This document shows positions 21,420-33,803 of a DNA stretch of 64,000 nucleotides, one piece after another. The notes beneath the pieces were generated by a model. It saw only the letters and a program-made list of their open reading frames with translations, did no database searches and was not told the DNA's origin. The stretch's first letter is position 1; each line of letters opens with the position of its first letter. A program made the position numbers and the translations under genes. The stretch comes from Aradus depressus (taxonomy: Eukaryota; Arthropoda; Insecta; Hemiptera; Aradidae), in NCBI GenBank assembly GCA_963662175.1, contig OY759224.1:34233489-34297488 (forward strand), read 5' to 3'.

Positions 21420-22680
21420 GGAAACGACAGCTAGTGAATACTTAGCATCGCTGGACGTCCTAGCCAGTGCGTACTTAAGAACGTTTTGACCACAGCTAGT
21501 ATGTGCCTTGCAACGCTGGGCACCACAGCTAGTACGTAGTTAGGAACGCTGGGCACCACAGGTAGTATATGCCTTGCAGCGGCGGACCCCACAGCTAGTA
21601 CGAAGTTAGGAACGCTGGGCATCACAGCTAGTAAGTGCCTTGCAACAGCGGAACCCACAGCTCGTACGTAGTTAGACCCACTGGGCATCACAGCTAGTAT
21701 GTGTTTTGCAACGGCGGACCTCACAGCTAGTACGTAGTTAGAAACGCTCAGCATCACAGCTAGTATGTGTTCTGCAACGGCGGACCCCACCGCTAGTACC
21801 TAGTTAGAAACGCTCAGCATCACAGCTAGTATGTGTTCTGCAACGGCGGACCCCACCGCTAGTACCTAATTAGAAACGCTGGGCATCACCGCTAGTATGT
21901 TTTTGCAACGGCGGACCCCACAGCTAGTACGTTTTTAGCAACGCTGGGCCCTACAGCTAGTAGGTGCCTTGCAACTGCGGAGCCCACAGATTGTATGTAG
22001 TTAGAACCACAGGGCATCACAGCTAGTATGAGTTTTGCAACAGCGGACCCCACAGCTAGTACGTAATTAGAAACGCTGGTCACCACAGCTAGTATGTGCC
22101 TCGCAACAGCGGACCCCACAGCTAGTACGAAGTTAGGAACGCTGGGCATCACAGCTAGTATGTGTTCTGCAACGGCGGACCCCACCGCTAGTACCTAGTT
22201 GGAAACGCTGGGCATCACCGCTAGTATGTTTTTGCAACGGCGGACCCACAGCTAGTACGTTTTTAGGAACGCTCGACCCTACAGCTAGTAGGTGCCTTGC
22301 AACAGCGGACCCCACAGATAGTATGTAGTTAGAGCCACAGGGCATCACAGCTAGTATGTGTTTTGCAACGGCGCACCCCACAGCTAGTACGTAGTTAAAT
22401 ACGCTGGGCCACACTGCTAGCGCCTTGCAACAGCGGACCCCACAGCTAGTACGTAATTAGGAACGCTGGGCATCACAGCTAGTAAATGTTTTGTAGGTGC
22501 CTTGCAACAGCGAACCCCACATCTAGTACATAGTTAGGAACGCTGGGGCTGAGCAGTACAGCTAGTAAGTGCCTTGCAACAGCGGACCCCACAGCTAGTA
22601 TGATATTAGGAACGCTGGGCATCACAGCTAGTAAATGTCTTGCAACAGTGAACCCCACAGCGAATACATAGTTACTACTA
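21420..22680. repeat. 66-bp array of copy A
   Basis: Each 66-bp unit is two 33-bp halves, both starting 'cacagctagta': one continues 'cgtagttaggaacgctggg', the other 'tgtgccttgcaacggcgg'. About 19 units with many single-base variants. The minus-strand frames (22-residue repeats rich in Val/Ala/Leu) follow from 66 being divisible by 3. Confidence 0.9.
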
Positions 22681-22684
22681 CTAC

Positions 22685-23640
22685 ATGTGAAATTCATGAC
22701 AATCCGATTACCCTTTAATCATTCAGCATTATTTTTATGCTTAGCCCCCCCCCCCCTCCCAAATTTTTAAGATGTCACACACCCTATTTTTCTATTTTTG
22801 GCCTTTATGAATACTACATGTGAAATTTCGTGACAATCCGATCATCCGTTAATGACTTATCACTATACTTATACTTAGGCCCCCATCAACCCACCCTCCC
22901 GTTCAAAATTTTTTGACATATACACCCTATATTTCTATTTGGCTTTTAAGAATACTACATGTGAAATTCCATGACAATACGACCAACCGTTATTGAGCTA
23001 GCACTATATTTATACTTAGGCTCCCCCCCCCCCTCACAGCCCTCCTCCAGTACTAAATTTTGAGCCGTCACACCGCCTATTTTTCTATTTGGCCTTCAGG
23101 AATACTACATGTGAAATTTCGTGACAATCTGACCAACCGTTAATGAGATAGCACTATATTTATACTTAGGCCTACCCCCAAAACCTCCCCTCCCGTTCAA
23201 AACTTTGGGTCGCCACACACCTTATATTTCTATTTGGCTTTTAAAAATACTACATGTGAAATTTCGTGACAATCCCACCAACCGTTAAAGATTTAGCACT
23301 ATATTTATACTTAGGCCTATCCGCACAACCCCCCTCCCGTTCAAATTTTTGGGACGCCACACACCTTATTTTTCTATTTGGCCTTCAGGAATACTACATG
23401 TAAAATTTCGTCACAATACGACCAACCGTTAATGAGCTAGCTCTATATTTATCCTTAGGCCCCCCCACAACCCCCCCTCCCGTTCAAAACTTTGGGACGC
23501 AACACACCTTTTTTTCCTATATGGCTTTTAAAAATACTACATGTGAAATTTCATGACAATTCGACCATTAGTTAATGAGTTAGCACTATTTATTTACTTA
23601 GGCCCCCCCCCACAACCCCCCCTCCCGTTCAAAATTTTGG
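22685..23640. repeat. About 143-bp array of copy A
   Basis: Units contain 'actacatgtgaaatttc', 'gacaatccgacca', 'tatttatacttaggccc', a C run, 'ccctcccgttcaaaa' and 'gggacgccacacacctt'. About 6-7 units, 5-15 % different from each other. Confidence 0.85.
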
Positions 23641-23929
23641 GACGCCACATAGCCCATTATTCAATCGGGCTCGAAAGGATGCTACATGGGTAGTTTCATA
23701 AAAATCCGTCCAGCGGTTTGGGCGTGATGCTGGAACAAACATACATACATACAAACAAACATACCCCGTTTCAGCTTTATTAATATAGACTAGCAGTAAT
23801 ACCCGGCGTTGCCCGTGGAACTTTGACTTTTCTCCCAATATCTCCTATAAGGCTATTCAGTTCCTCGACAGTGATGTTATAATTTTTAATTATTCATACG
23901 GAATTCAACTGTAGTAACGCTAGTAATTT

Positions 23930-25040
23930 TTTAGGATCCCTGGGCACCACAGCTAGTATGCGCCTTTCAACTGCGGAAACGACAGCTAGTGAATACTTAG
24001 CATCGCTGGACGTCCTAGCCAGTGCGTACATAAGAACGTTTTGACCGCAGCTAGTATGTGCCTTGCAACGCTGGGCACCACAGCTAGTACGTAGTTAGGA
24101 ACGCTGGGCACCACAGGTAGTATATGCCTTGCAACGGCGGACCCCACCGCTAGTACCTAGTTAGAAACGCTGGGCATCACAGCTAGTATGTACCTTGCGA
24201 CGGCGGACCCCACAGCAGGTACGTAGTTAGGAACGCTGGTCACCACAGCTAGTATGAGCCTCGCAACAGCGGACCCCACAGCTAGTACGTAGTTAGAAAC
24301 GCTCAGCATCACAGCTAGTATGTGTTCTGCAACGGCGGACCCCACCGCTAGTACCTAATTAGAAACGCTGGGCATCACCGCTAGTATGTTTTTGCAACGG
24401 CGGACCCCACAGCTAGTACGTAGTTAGAAACGCTCAGCATCACAGCTAGTATGTGTTCTGCAATGGCGGACCCCACCGCTAGTACCTAATTAGAAACGCT
24501 GGGCATCACCGCTAGTATGTTTTTGCAACGGCGGACCCCACAGCTAGTACGTTTTTAGGAACGCTGGGCCCTACAGCTAGTAGGTGCCTTGCAACTGCGG
24601 AGCCCACAGATAGTATGTAGTTAGAACCACAGGGCATCACAGCTAGTATGTGCCTCGCAACAGCGGACCCCACAGCTAGTACGTAATTAGGAACGCTGGG
24701 CATCACAGCTAGTAAGTGCCTTGCAACAGCGGACCCCACAGATAGTACGTTTTTAGGAACGCTGGGCCCTACAGCTATTAAGTGCTTTGCAACAGCGGAC
24801 CCCACAGTTAGTATGTAGTTAGAACCACTGGGCATCACAGCTAGTATGTGTTTTGCAACGGCGGACCCCACAGCTAGTACGTAGTTAGAAACGCTCAGCA
24901 TCACAGCTAGTATGTGTTCTTCAACGGCGGACCCCACCGCTAGTACCTAGTTAGAAACGCTGGGCATCACAGCTAGTATGTTTTTGTAACGGCGGACCCC
25001 ACAGCTAGTACGTAGTTAGAACCACTGGGCATCACAGCTA
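23930..25040. repeat. 66-bp array of copy B, first
   Basis: About 17 units. The sub-pattern 'ttagaaacgctcagcatcac' is shared with copy A and absent from copies C and D, so A and B exchanged or share a recent ancestor. Confidence 0.85.
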
Positions 25041-25824
25041 GTGTATTTTTCTATTTGGCCATCAATAATAGTACATGTGAAATTCCATGACAATCCGATC
25101 ATCCGTTAATGACCTATCACTATCTTCAAATTTAGGCCTACCCCCATACCCCCCCTCCCGTTCACAATTTTTTGACGTCACACACTATTTTTCTATTTGG
25201 CCTTTATGAATACTACATGTGAAATTTCGTGACATTCCGATCATCCGTTAATGACATCACTATACTTATACTTAGGCCCCCATCAACCCACCCTCCCGTT
25301 CAAAATTTTGTGACATATACACCCTATATTTCTATTTGGCTTTTAAGAATACTACATGTGAAATTCCATGACAATACGACCAACCGTTATTGAGCTAGCA
25401 CTATATTTATACTTAGGCCCCCCCGCCACTACCCCCCCTCCCGTACAAAATTTTGAGCCGTCACACCGCCTATTTTTCTATTTGACTTTCAGAAATACTA
25501 CATGTGAAATTTCGTGACAATCTGACCAACCGTTAATGAGCCAGCACTATATTTATACTTAGGCCTATCCCCACAACCTCCCCTCCCGTTCAAAACTTTG
25601 GGTCGCCACACATCTTATATTTCTATTTGGATTTTAAAAATACTACATGTGAAATTTTGTGACAATCCGACCAATCTTTGAATAGTTAGAACTATATTCA
25701 TACTTAGGCCTACCCCCCCCCCCCTCCTCCCCCCGTTCAAATTTTTGGGACGCCACACACCTTTTTTTTTATTTGGTCTTCAGGAATACTACATGTGAAA
25801 TTTCGTGACAATCCGACCAACGTT

Positions 25825-26440
25825 AGGAACGCTGGTCACCACAGCTAGTATGTGCCTCGCAACAGCGGACCCCACAGCTAGTACGAAGTTAGGAACGCTG
25901 GGCACTACAGCTAGTAAATGCCTTGCAACAACGGACCCCACAGCTAGTACGATATTAGGAACCCTGGGCATCACAGCTAGTATGCTTTTGCAACGACGGA
26001 CCCCACAGCTAGTACGTTTTTAGGAACGCTGGGCCCTACAGGTAGTAGGTGCCTTGCAACTGCGAACCCCACAGATAGTATGTAGTTAGAACCACAGGGC
26101 ATCACAGCTAGTATGAGTTTTGCAACGGCGGACCCCACGGCTAGTACCTACGTAGTGAAATACGCTGGGCCACACTGCTAGCGCCTTGCAACAGCAGACC
26201 CCACAGCTAGTACGTAATTAGAAACGCTGGGCATCACAGCTAGTAAATGTCTTGTAGGTGCCTTGCAACAGCGAACCCCACAGCCAGTACATAGTTAGGA
26301 ACGCTGGGGCTGAGCACTACAGCTAGTAAGTGCCTTGCAACAGCGGACCCCACAGCTAGTACGATATTAGGAACGCTGGACATCACAGCTAGTAAATGTC
26401 TTGCAACAGTGAACCCCACAGCGAATACATAGTTACTACT
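25825..26440. repeat. 66-bp array of copy B, second
   Basis: About 9 units starting inside a 143-bp-class unit (25815-25825), without a head. Close to 28480-29810 and 35960-36760. Confidence 0.85.
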
Positions 26441-26444
26441 ACTA

Positions 26445-27700
26445 CATGTGAAATTCATGACAATCCGATTCATGACAATACGATCAACCGTTAAAGAGTT
26501 AGCTCTATATTTATACTTAGGCCCCCCCACAACCCCCCCTCCCGTTCAAAACTTTGGGATGCCACACACCTTTTTTTCCTATTTGGCTTTTTAAAATACT
26601 ACGTGAAATTTCATGACGATTCGCCCATTAGTTAATGAGTTAGCTCTATATTTATACTTAGGCCCCCTCACAACCCCCCCCTCCCGTTCAAAACTTTGGG
26701 ACGCCACACACCTTATTTTTCTATTTGGCCTTCAGGAATACTCCATGTGAAATTTCGTGACAATCCGACCAACCGTTAAAGAATTAGCTCTATATTTATA
26801 CTTAGGCCCCCCCACAACCCCCCCTCCCGTTCAAAACTTTGGGACGCCACACACCTTTTTTTCCTATTTGGCTTTTAAAAATACTACGTGAAATTTCATG
26901 ACGATTCGCCCATTAGTTAGTGAGTTAGCTCTATATTTATACTTAGGCCCCCCCACAACCCCCCCTCCCGTTCAAAACTTTGGGACGCCACACACCTTTT
27001 TTTCCTATTTGGCTTTTAAAAATACTACGTGAAATTTCATGACGATTCGCCCATTAGTTAATGAGTTAGCTCTATATTTATACTTAGGTCCCCCCACAAC
27101 CCCCCCTCCCGATCAAAACTTTGGGACGCCACACACCTTTTTTTCCTGTTTGGCTTTTAAAAAGACTACGTGTGAAATTTCGTGACAATCCGACCAACCG
27201 TTAAAGAATTAGCTCTATATTTATACTTAGGCCCCCCCACAACCCCCCCTCCCGTTCAAAACTTTGGGACGCCATACACCTTTTTTTCCTATTTGGCTTT
27301 TAAAAATACTACGTGAAATTTCATGACGATTCGCCCATTAGTTAATGAGTTAGCTCTATATTTATACTTAGGCCCCCCCACAACCCCCCCTCCCGTACAA
27401 AACTTTGGGACGCCACACACCTTTTCTTCCTACTTGGCTTTGAAAAAGACTACGTGTGAAATTTCATGACAATTCGCCCATTAGTTAATGAGTTAGCTCT
27501 ATATTTATACTTAGGCCCCCCTTACAACCCCCCCTCCCGATATAAACTTTGGGACGCCACACACCTTTTTTTCTTGTTTGGCTTTTAAAAAGACTACGTG
27601 TGAAATTTCATGACAATTTGACCATTAGTTAATGAGTTAGCACTATTTATATACTTAGGCCCCCCTTACAACCCCCCCTCCCGTTCAAAATTTTGAGACG
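26445..27700. repeat. About 143-bp array of copy B
   Basis: Nine or so units. The word 'ctctatatttatacttagg' recurs at about 26504, 26644, 26789, 26929 and 27069, i.e. 140-145-bp steps. More uniform than the array in copy A. Confidence 0.85.
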
Positions 27701-28029
27701 CCACATAGCCTATTATTCAATCGGGCTCAAAAGAATGCTACATGTGCAGTTTCATGAAGATCCGTCCAGCCGTGTGGGCGTGATGCTGGAACAAACATAC
27801 ATACATACAAACAAACAAACCCCGTTTCAGCTTTATTAATATAGACTAGCAGTAATACCCGGCGTTGCCCGGGGAACTTTGATTTTTGTCCCAATATCTT
27901 CTATAACGCTATTCAGTTCCTCGACAGTACATTCATGATGTTATAATTTTCAATTATTCATACGGAATAAGGCTTATAGTCCTTCAGCTGTTGTAACGCT
28001 AGTAAGTTTTTAGGACTCCTGGGCACCAC

Positions 28030-29810
28030 AGCTAGTATGCGCCTTTCAACGGCGGAAGCCACACCTAGTAAATACTTAGCATCGCTGGAGGTCCTAGTCA
28101 GTGCGTACTTAAGAACGTTTGTGACCACAGCTAGTACGTAGTTGGGAATGCTGGGCATCATAGCTAGTATGTGCCTTGCGACGGCGGACCCAACAGCTAG
28201 TATGTAGTTAGGAACGCTGGTCACCACAGCTAGTATGTGCCTCGCAACAGCGGACCCCACAGCTAGTACGAAGTTAGGAACGCTGGGCATCACAGCTATT
28301 AAGTGCCTTGCAACAGCGGACCCCACAGCTAGTATGTAGTTAAATACGCTGGGCATTACAGTTAGTAAGTGCTTTGCAACAGCGAACATCACAGCTAGTA
28401 CATAGTTAGGAACGCTGGGCACTACAGCTAGTAAATGCCTTGCAACAACGGACCCCACAGCTAGTACGTAGTTAGGAACGCTGGTCACCACAGCTAGTAT
28501 GTGCCTCGCAACAGCGGACCCCACAGCTAGTACGAAGTTAGGAACGCTGGGCATCACAGCTATTAAGTGCCTTGCTACAGCGGACCCCACAGCTAGCACG
28601 TAGTTAAATACGCTGGGCATTACAGTTAGTAAGTGCTTAGCAACAGCGAACTTCACAGCTAGTACATAGTTAGGAACGCTGGGCACTACAGCTAGTAAAT
28701 GCCTTGCAACAACGGACCCCACAGCTAGTACGATATTAGGAACCCTGGGCATCACAGCTAGTATGCTTTTGCAACGACGGACCCCACAGCTAGTACGTTT
28801 TTAGGAACGCTGGGCCCTACAGGTAGTAGGTGCCTTGCAACTGCGGACCCCACAGATAGTATGTAGTTAGAACCACAGGGCATCACAGCTAGTATGAGTT
28901 TTGCAACGGTGGACCCCACAGCTAGTACCTACGTAGTTAAATACGCTGGGCCACACTGTTAGCGCCTTGCAACAGCGGACCCCACAGCTAGTATGTCGTT
29001 AAATATGCTGGGCATTACAGCTAGTAAATGCCTTGCAACAACGGACCCCACAGCTAGTACGTAGTTAGGAACGCTGGTCACCACAGCTAGTATGTGCCTC
29101 GCAACAGCGGACCCCACAGCTAGTACGAAGTTAGGAACGCTGGGCATCACAGCTATTGCCTTGCAACAGCGGACCCCACAGCTAGTACGTAGTTAAATAC
29201 GCTGGGCATTACAGTTAGTAAGTGCTTTGCAACAGCGAACTTCACAGCTAGTACATAGTTAGGAACGCTGGGCACTACAGCTAGTAAATGCCTTGCAACA
29301 ACGGACCCCACAGCTAGTATGATATTAGGAACCCTGGGCATCACAGCTAGTATGCTTTTGCAACGACGGACCCCACAGTTAGTACGTTTTTAGGAACGCT
29401 GGGCCCTACAGGTAGTAGGTGCCTTGCAACTGCGGACCCCACAGATAGTACCTATGTAGTTAGAACCACAGGGCATCACAGCTAGTATGAGTTTTGCAAC
29501 GGTGGACCCCACAGCTAGTACCTACGTAGTTAAATACGCTGGGCCACACTGCTAGCGCCTTGCAACAGCAGACCCCACAGCTAGTACGTAATTAGGAACG
29601 CTGGGCATCACAGCTAGTAAATGTCTTGTAGGTGCCTTGCAACAGCGAACCCCACAGCCAGTACATAGTTAGGAACGCTGGGGCTGAGCACTACAGCTAG
29701 TAAGTGCCTTGCAACAGCGGACCCCACAGCTAGTATGATATTAGGAACGCTGGACATCACAGCTAGTAAATGTCTTACAACAGTGAACCCCACAGCGAAT
29801 ATATAGTTAC
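28030..29810. repeat. 66-bp array of copy C
   Basis: About 27 units, the longest run. The minus-strand frame stays open for 265 codons (28755-27958) as a 22-residue repeat. A duplicated block is visible: 28440-28560 resembles 28190-28300, and 29020-29150 repeats it again. Confidence 0.85.
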
Positions 29811-29814
29811 TACT

Positions 29815-31230
29815 ACTACTACATGTGAAATTCATGACAATCCGATTCATGACAATACGATCAACCGTTAATGAGCTAGCTCTATATTTATACCCCCCCC
29901 CCCCCTCAACCCCGCCACCCGTTCAAAACTTCGGGACGCCACACACCTTATTTTTCTATTTGGCCTTCAGGAATAATATATGCGAAATTTCGTGACAATA
30001 CGACCAACCGTTAATGAGCTAACTCTATATGTATATTTAGCCCCCCCCCACAACCCTCCTTCCTGTTCAAAATTTTGGGCCGTCACACACCTAATATTTC
30101 TATTTGACCTTTAGGAATATTACATGTGAAATTTCTTGACGATTCGCCCATTAGTTAATGAGTTAGCTCTATATTTATACTTAGGCCCCCCCACAACCCC
30201 CCCTCCCGTTCAAAACTTTGGGACGCCACACACCTTTATTTCCTATTTGGCTTTTAAAAATACTACATGTGAAATTTCATGACGATTCGCCCATTAGTTA
30301 ATGAGTTAGCTCTATATTTATACTTAGGCCCCCCAACTACCCCCCCCCCCCCCCCTCCCGTTCAAAACTTTGGGACGCCACACACCTTTTTTTCCTATTT
30401 GGCTTTTAAAAATACTACATGTGAAATTTCATGACGTTTCGCCCATTAGTTAATGAGTTAGCTCTATATTTATACTTAGGCCCCCCCACTACCCCCCCTC
30501 CCGTAAAAAATTTTGAGCCGTCACACCGCCTATTTTTCTATTTGGCCTTCAGGAATACTCCATGTGAAATTTCGTGACAATCCGACCAACCGTTAAAGAG
30601 TTAGCTCTATATTTATACTTAGGCCCCCCCACAACCCCCCCTACCGTTCAAAACTTTGTGACGCCACACACCTTTTTTTCCTATTTGGCTTTTAAAAATA
30701 CTACATGTGAAATTTCATGACGATTCGCCCATTAGTTAATGAGTTAGCTCTATATTTATACTTAGGCCCCCCCACTACCCCCTCTCCCGTAAAAAATTTT
30801 GAGCCGTCACACCGCCTATTTTTTTATTTGGTCTTCAGGAATACTACATGTGAAACTTCGTGACAATGCGACCAACTGTTAAAGAGTTAGCTCTATATTT
30901 ATACTTAGGCCCCCCCACAACCCCCCCTCCCGTTCAAAACTTTGGGACGCCACACACCTTTTTTTCCTATTTGGCTTTTAAAAATACTACATGTGAAATT
31001 TCGTGACAATCCGACCAACCCTTCATGAGCTAGGACTATATTTATACTTAGGCCCCCCTTACAACCCCCCCTCCCGATCAAAACTTTGGGACGCCACACA
31101 CCTTTTTTTCCTGTTTGGCTTTTAAAAAGACTACGTGTGAAATTTCATGACAATTTGACCATTAGTTAATGAGTTAGCACTATTTATATACTTAGGCCCC
31201 CCTTACAACCCCCCCTCCCGATCAAAATTT
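29815..31230. repeat. About 143-bp array of copy C
   Basis: About 10 units alternating between 'ttcaaaactttgggacgcc' and 'aaaaaattttgagccgtc' subtypes. Both subtypes recur in 37300-38500. Confidence 0.85.
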
Positions 31231-31424
31231 TGGGACGCCACACAGCCTATTATTCAATCGGGCTCAAAAGAATGCTACATGGGAAGTTTCATAAAGCGTC
31301 CAGCGGTTTGGGCGTGATGCTGGAACAAACATACATACATACATACATACATACAAACAAACATACAAACAAACAAACAAACCCCGTTTCAGCTTTATTA
31401 ATATAGATTATATCACAATGTACA

Positions 31425-32478
31425 CAAGTTTTAATTTGTGTTCATATCTATACATACATCTTTTTTTTTTGGCATTTTTCTTCCATAGTGGATCGGTGTC
31501 ACCATATTTAAAGTCAGTCTGAACGTTGTGCTGACGTTGGCATAATCCGAAACCAGCACACTCTATGGCTCTGTCAGTTAACAAATATTAAATCTATAAA
31601 CCGTTGAAAGGCAAGAAATTTGAAGAATGGAGTCTACCGAGCTCATGATCGCCACTTAGAAATCTAGCTGAGGCACTTAGGTCAGATGTTTTAATCGGGA
31701 AGCTAAAAATAACTTTGAGCACTTCGTCCTTCGGATGGGACATTAAGCGATGATCCAGGGCTTTTTCGAATGTGAGGTACTCGATAATGAGACGTATGTT
31801 ATGTAAATAAACCTGGGTAGGTCAATTTCCACTTAGGTTGAAAGCCTTGAGCACGTCGTCCTTCGGATGGGACTTTCCGGATATATCTGAATCTGTAGTA
31901 TAATTTTTAACAATTATTAAGCCTATAAACCGTTAAATAGCGCGAATGAATTTTTTGAAAAACGTTTTCATTTTGATTTTTGTGTGGGGTTCAGATAATC
32001 CGGTCGTTCTCTATCAGTTTTAACAAATATTTAATCTATAAACCGTTAAAAAGCGAGAAATTTGAAGAATGGAGTCTACCGAGCTCAGGATCGCCACTTA
32101 GAAATCTAGCTGAGGCACTTAGGTCAGATGTTTTAATCGGGAAGCTAAAAATAACTTTGAGCACTTCGTCCTTCGGATGGGACATTAAGCGATGATCCAG
32201 GGCTTTTTCGAATGTGAGGTACTCGATAATGAGACGTATGTTATGTAAATAAACCTGGTTAGGTGAAATTTCACTTAGGTTGAAAATAGCCTTGAGCACG
32301 TCGTCCGTCGGATGGGACTTTTCGGATATATCTGATTCTGTCGTATCAGTTTTAACAATTATTAAGCCTATAAACCGTTAAATAGCGTGAATTTTTTGAA
32401 AAACATTTTTATTTTGATTTTTGTGTAGGATTCAGATAATCCGGTCGTTCTCTATCAGTTTTAACAAATATTAAATCT
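31425..32478. repeat. SINE-1-derived tandem units, 442-bp period
   Basis: 'gaatggagtctaccgagctc' stands at 31625 and 32067 (442 bp apart) and a third partial unit follows. Each unit contains SINE-1-like words: 'ccgagctcaggatcgcc' (head) and 'cgtccttcggatgggac', 'taagcgatgatccaggg' and 'gaggtactcgataatgag' (body). It lies between copies C and D of the modular element. Confidence 0.8.
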
Positions 32479-32743
32479 ATAGCAGTTATACCCGGCGTTG
32501 CCCGGGGAACTTTGATTTTTCTCCCAATATCTTCTATAACGCTATTCAGTTCCTCGACAGTACATTCATGATGTTATAATTTTCAATTATTCATACGGAA
32601 TAAGGCTTATAGTCCTTCAACTATAGCAACGCTAGTAAGTTTTTAGGACCCCTGGGCACCACAGCTTGTATGCGCCATTCAACGGCGGAAGCCACACCTA
32701 GTGAATACTTAGCATCGCTGGACGTCCTAGTCAGTGCGTACTT

Positions 32744-33803
32744 TACTGGGTTCAGATCCTCATTTGATAAGGAAGTTAATACCAGAGGTAGACAGTTGGT
32801 AGGTATAATGGAACAACTGGGCTTATTTGCTTGTAATGGTAGGTCCATCAGCGATTCCCCTGCTAATTTAACTTATTTCTCTGACAGAGGATGTAGTCTT
32901 GTAGATTTTGTTTGGGCCTCTGTCGGTATTCTAAATTATATTAATGATTTCAAAATTATCAATTTATCGAATTATTCTGATCATTTCTTTTGTTGTTTAT
33001 ATCTAGTCTTTTGTTCCGATGAAATGTTCAGACCTTCAGCTAAGTCAATTTCTGTTCGAAACGTACAAGTTGTCTCTAGAAATAAATCAAGCCTGTCTCA
33101 ATTCCAAATGTTATTAAAAAATAATAGCAATATCTACTATAATAGCGACTCTACTATGGAACTGTGTGATAAGTTATACGAATCAGTTTTAAATGCGATG
33201 ATAGAAGCCGATTTAATTAAGTCTATTACTTTAAATAACGGTTATAAAAATAAAAATCTTTGGTATTCAAAAGAATGTAAGAATGCAAAAAAAGAAGTTA
33301 ATAAGTTATATAAGCTCTGTCGTAATGATAACTTTAGTCGTGAGTCAATGAAGTTATATGTCGACTGCAGAACGAATCATAGAAGAATAATTAAGAAATG
33401 TAAATCTGAATTTTTTGAATCTGTTAAAACCGCTTTGAGAAACGTAAGGAACCCCTCGGAATTCTGGCAAACTATCAAAAAATTTAGAAAGAACAAAACA
33501 ACTAACTGTCCAATCTCTGTTGAACAGTGGGAAGAATATTATGTCTCTATCATGCCTCCGAAGTTATATAATAACAGTTTGTTGTTCAGCCACCATCACC
33601 CATTTCTTGATAAGGACATCTCTTTAGAAGAGCTGTTATCAAGTATAGGGAGCAGCAAAAATAACAAAGCAGCCGGTCTGGATCTAGTTCCTAATGAGTG
33701 CTTTAAGTATTTCGACTCTTCTTGGACCCACTACCTACTAAATTTGTTTAATAAAATCTGGCATAGTGAGGAATTCCCCGATAAGTGGTGTAAGTTAAGA
33801 TGA
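32744..33803 (+). pseudogene. LINE ORF2, endonuclease end and pre-RT region (truncated)
   Basis: The frame enters from the truncated 5' end; codons before 32744 belong to the host array, not the gene. It has 'RGCSLVDFVWAS' and 'NYSDHFFCCLY', matching the last blocks of an AP endonuclease (the SDH motif holds the catalytic His). A Lys-rich linker follows, then 'NKAAGLDLVPNECFKY', the start of the RT region. The frame ends at TGA (33801-33803), where the next frame begins (ATGA overlap), so one frame change separates the two halves of what is normally one protein. Confidence 0.8.

Larger units (their letters stand above)
20611..23789 (+). mobile_element. Modular array element, copy A
   Basis: Order: head (20611-20815; 'agcaataatacccggcgttg', a CCCGG..CCGGG hairpin), a few 143-bp-class units, a second partial head (about 21296-21420), a 66-bp array, a 143-bp array and a tail (about 23640-23789; 'ccagcggtttgggcgtgatg', CATA/CAAA repeats, 'agctttattaatataga'). 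The tail abuts the head of copy B directly. No protein domain found. The class is uncertain; heads and tails of this kind recur in arthropod genomes and the plan recalls Helitron-related DINE/HINE elements with central tandem repeats. Confidence 0.75.
23790..27845 (+). mobile_element. Modular array element, copy B
   Basis: Head at 23790-23930 (shortened), 66-bp arrays at 23930-25040 and 25825-26440, 143-bp arrays at 25040-25820 and 26445-27700, tail at about 27700-27845. The alternation shows that the two array types can be shuffled within one copy. 23865-24095 is nearly identical to 21303-21530 of copy A. The tail joins the head of copy C without a gap. Confidence 0.75.
27846..31407 (+). mobile_element. 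Modular array element, copy C
   Basis: Head at 27846-28030 ('cggcgttgcccggggaactt', 'gtacattcatgatgttataa'), 66-bp array at 28030-29810, 143-bp array at 29815-31230, tail at 31230-31407 with a long CATA/CAAA stretch. Best copy for defining the module order. The right end is followed by non-element sequence, so 'attaatatag' marks the 3' limit. Confidence 0.8.

Noticed and set aside
21420..22680. CRISPR-like array (33-bp repeated words)
   Set aside because: The sequences between repeated words are themselves related repeats (33-bp halves), with no spacers and no cas genes.
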